Part shown: piece by piece, positions 7,124-7,721 of the stretch
How positions within the stretch are numbered: position 1 is the stretch's first letter
Layout of the letters: each line of letters starts with the position of its first letter
NCBI GenBank assembly: GCA_030040625.1
Contig: JASHTI010000161.1
Location: forward strand, 1 to 7,721
DNA: 7,721 nucleotides
From: Thermoplasmata archaeon
Lineage (GTDB): Archaea > Thermoplasmatota > Thermoplasmata > Lutacidiplasmatales > UBA184
Direction: 5' to 3'
The notes under the pieces: generated by a model
The model's input: only the letters and a program-made list of their open reading frames with translations
Database searches by the model: none
What the model was told of the DNA's origin: nothing
Position numbers and translations under genes: made by a program

Positions 7124-7593
7124 CCGAGCTGCTCCCGCGCCCGTGCGACGGCCCGCGCGATCGTGGCGTAGCCGGTGCAGCGGCACAGGTTACCGGAGAG
7201 GTCGCCGAGGAGCGCCTCGGCCGAGGCGGCGGGTCCCCGCTCGCGCAGGGCGCCGCTGAGCGCGACGACGAAGCCGGGCGTGCAGTAGCCGCACTGCAGC
7301 GCCCCCTCCTCGGCGAACGCCGACTGCACGACCCGGCCGATCCGGTCGCGATCCAGCGCTTCAACCGTGGTCACCGCAGTCCCCTCGAGCTCCCGCGTGA
7401 GGCTGAGGCAGCTCAGGCGCGCCTCCCCGTCGACCAGGACGGTGCACGCTCCGCACTCGCCGGACCGGCACCCTTCCTTGGTGCCCCGCAGACCGAGCCG
7501 CCAGCGCAGCGTGTCGAGGAGACGCTCGTCGCCCGGGACCTCCCCGATCGGGCGCGCCTCGCCGTTCACCGTGATCACGGCCGCCCCGGTCAT
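7120..7593 (-). CDS. Molybdenum hydroxylase [2Fe-2S] small subunit (CoxS/XdhC-type electron transfer subunit)
   Basis: A 157-residue protein, the normal size for the iron-sulfur subunit of xanthine dehydrogenase / CO dehydrogenase family enzymes. The N-terminal plant-ferredoxin fold carries the first [2Fe-2S] cluster with Cys42, Cys47, Cys50 and Cys62 (GCRSGECGACTVLVDG, then SCLSL). The C-terminal helical domain carries the second cluster, with Cys101 and Cys104 in QCGYCTPGF and Cys137 and Cys139 in LCRCTGY. All eight ligands are present, so it should carry electrons from the molybdenum centre to FAD. The ATG at 7593 overlaps the stop of the FAD-subunit gene (ATGA), and its own stop overlaps the large-subunit start the same way. 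This gives the M-S-L order seen in CoxMSL operons. A GGGAGGGG tract sits just upstream with rather short spacing. The protein should be cytoplasmic, in an (LMS)2 complex. Substrate cannot be read from this subunit. Confidence 0.96.
   Translation of the reverse strand: MTGAAVITVNGEARPIGEVPGDERLLDTLRWRLGLRGTKEGCRSGECGACTVLVDGEARLSCLSLTRELEGTAVTTVEALDRDRIGRVVQSAFAEEGALQCGYCTPGFVVALSGALRERGPAASAEALLGDLSGNLCRCTGYATIARAVARAREQLG
7132..7136 (-). promoter_or_regulatory. Ribosome binding site of the large hydroxylase subunit gene
   Basis: GGGAG on the minus strand, 8 bases before the ATG at 7123. It lies inside the small-subunit gene and supports this start over the upstream in-frame ATG at 7186. Confidence 0.6.
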
Positions 7594-7721
7594 ACCCCTC
7601 CCGCCCCCCGGCCCACGGCGGTCGCCACGCCCCGGTCGCAGAGGATGGCGGCGAGGCGCCGCCGGTGCTCCTCGGTGGCCCGGCGATCGGAGACGAGCGC
7701 CGGAGCGGCGGCGAGGCGCTC
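7590..7721 (-). CDS. Molybdenum hydroxylase FAD-binding subunit (CoxM-type), C-terminal fragment
   Basis: Only the last 43 codons are inside the window; the 5' part lies beyond the right edge. The frame is open from 7721 to a TGA at 7590-7592 that overlaps the small-subunit ATG. The peptide includes SDRRATEEHRRRLAAILCDR (11-30), which fits the end of the CO dehydrogenase flavoprotein C-terminal domain, where a D-x-R-x-S/T-x-E-Y-R-R-x-L pattern is followed by a helix. His19 stands where Tyr is usual. The tail VGRGAGGV is Gly-rich and not conserved. Position directly upstream of the small and large subunit genes supports it being the FAD subunit that accepts electrons from the [2Fe-2S] clusters. 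The identification rests on a short match plus strong context. Confidence 0.78.
   Translation of the reverse strand, partial: ERLAAAPALVSDRRATEEHRRRLAAILCDRGVATAVGRGAGGV

Noticed and set aside
7124..7186. An N-terminal 21-residue extension of the large subunit from an ATG at 7186.
   Set aside because: The extension overlaps the conserved second [2Fe-2S] domain of the small subunit, is Arg-rich, and the ATG at 7123 has a good binding site and an ATGA overlap.
4926..7364. An 812-codon minus-strand frame overlapping the small and large subunit genes.
   Set aside because: It is an out-of-frame, Arg-rich reading of the same region with no domain; the overlapping frame holds all hydroxylase motifs.
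4880..7721. Calling the hydroxylase an aerobic CO dehydrogenase because of the M-S-L gene order.
   Set aside because: The large subunit lacks the Cys-bearing AYRCSFR loop required for the Mo-Cu site of form I enzymes.

Overview
The window is about 7.7 kb of very GC-rich DNA from what is most likely an archaeon. The best evidence is a full-length PurP, the formate-dependent FAICAR synthetase that replaces bacterial PurH in archaeal purine synthesis. The proteins are rich in Arg, Ala and Gly and poor in Lys, and they lack the strongly acidic composition of haloarchaea. A high-GC member of the Thermoplasmatota is my best guess, but this window cannot prove it.

All seven genes lie on the minus strand and are read from high to low coordinates. 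The right end carries a three-subunit molybdenum hydroxylase of the xanthine dehydrogenase / CoxMSL type: the C-terminal tail of the FAD subunit (7590-7721), the small [2Fe-2S] subunit (7120-7593) and the large molybdopterin subunit (4880-7123). Next come purP (3742-4899), gcvT (aminomethyltransferase of the glycine cleavage system, 2564-3745, GTG start), a large STAND-type ATPase with TPR-like repeats (157-2544), and the first 50 codons of a probable nadC-like gene that runs off the left edge (1-150).

The genes are extremely tight. Three junctions overlap by 4 bases (ATGA or GTGA), one by 20 bases, and the remaining gaps are 19 and 6 bases. There is no room for a conventional promoter between them, so they probably form one operon whose promoter lies to the right of the window. 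The metabolic genes concern cofactor and one-carbon chemistry: a Mo/FeS/FAD hydroxylase, formate use in purine synthesis, C1 transfer from glycine, and NAD synthesis. The STAND/TPR protein sits among them as a possible regulatory or scaffolding ATPase.

I saw no RNA genes, mobile elements, CRISPR arrays or long non-coding stretches. I do not see a clear new defence or mobile system. The most interesting points are the unassigned substrate of the molybdenum hydroxylase with its atypical active-site residues, its overlap with purP, and the effector-less STAND ATPase in a metabolic operon.
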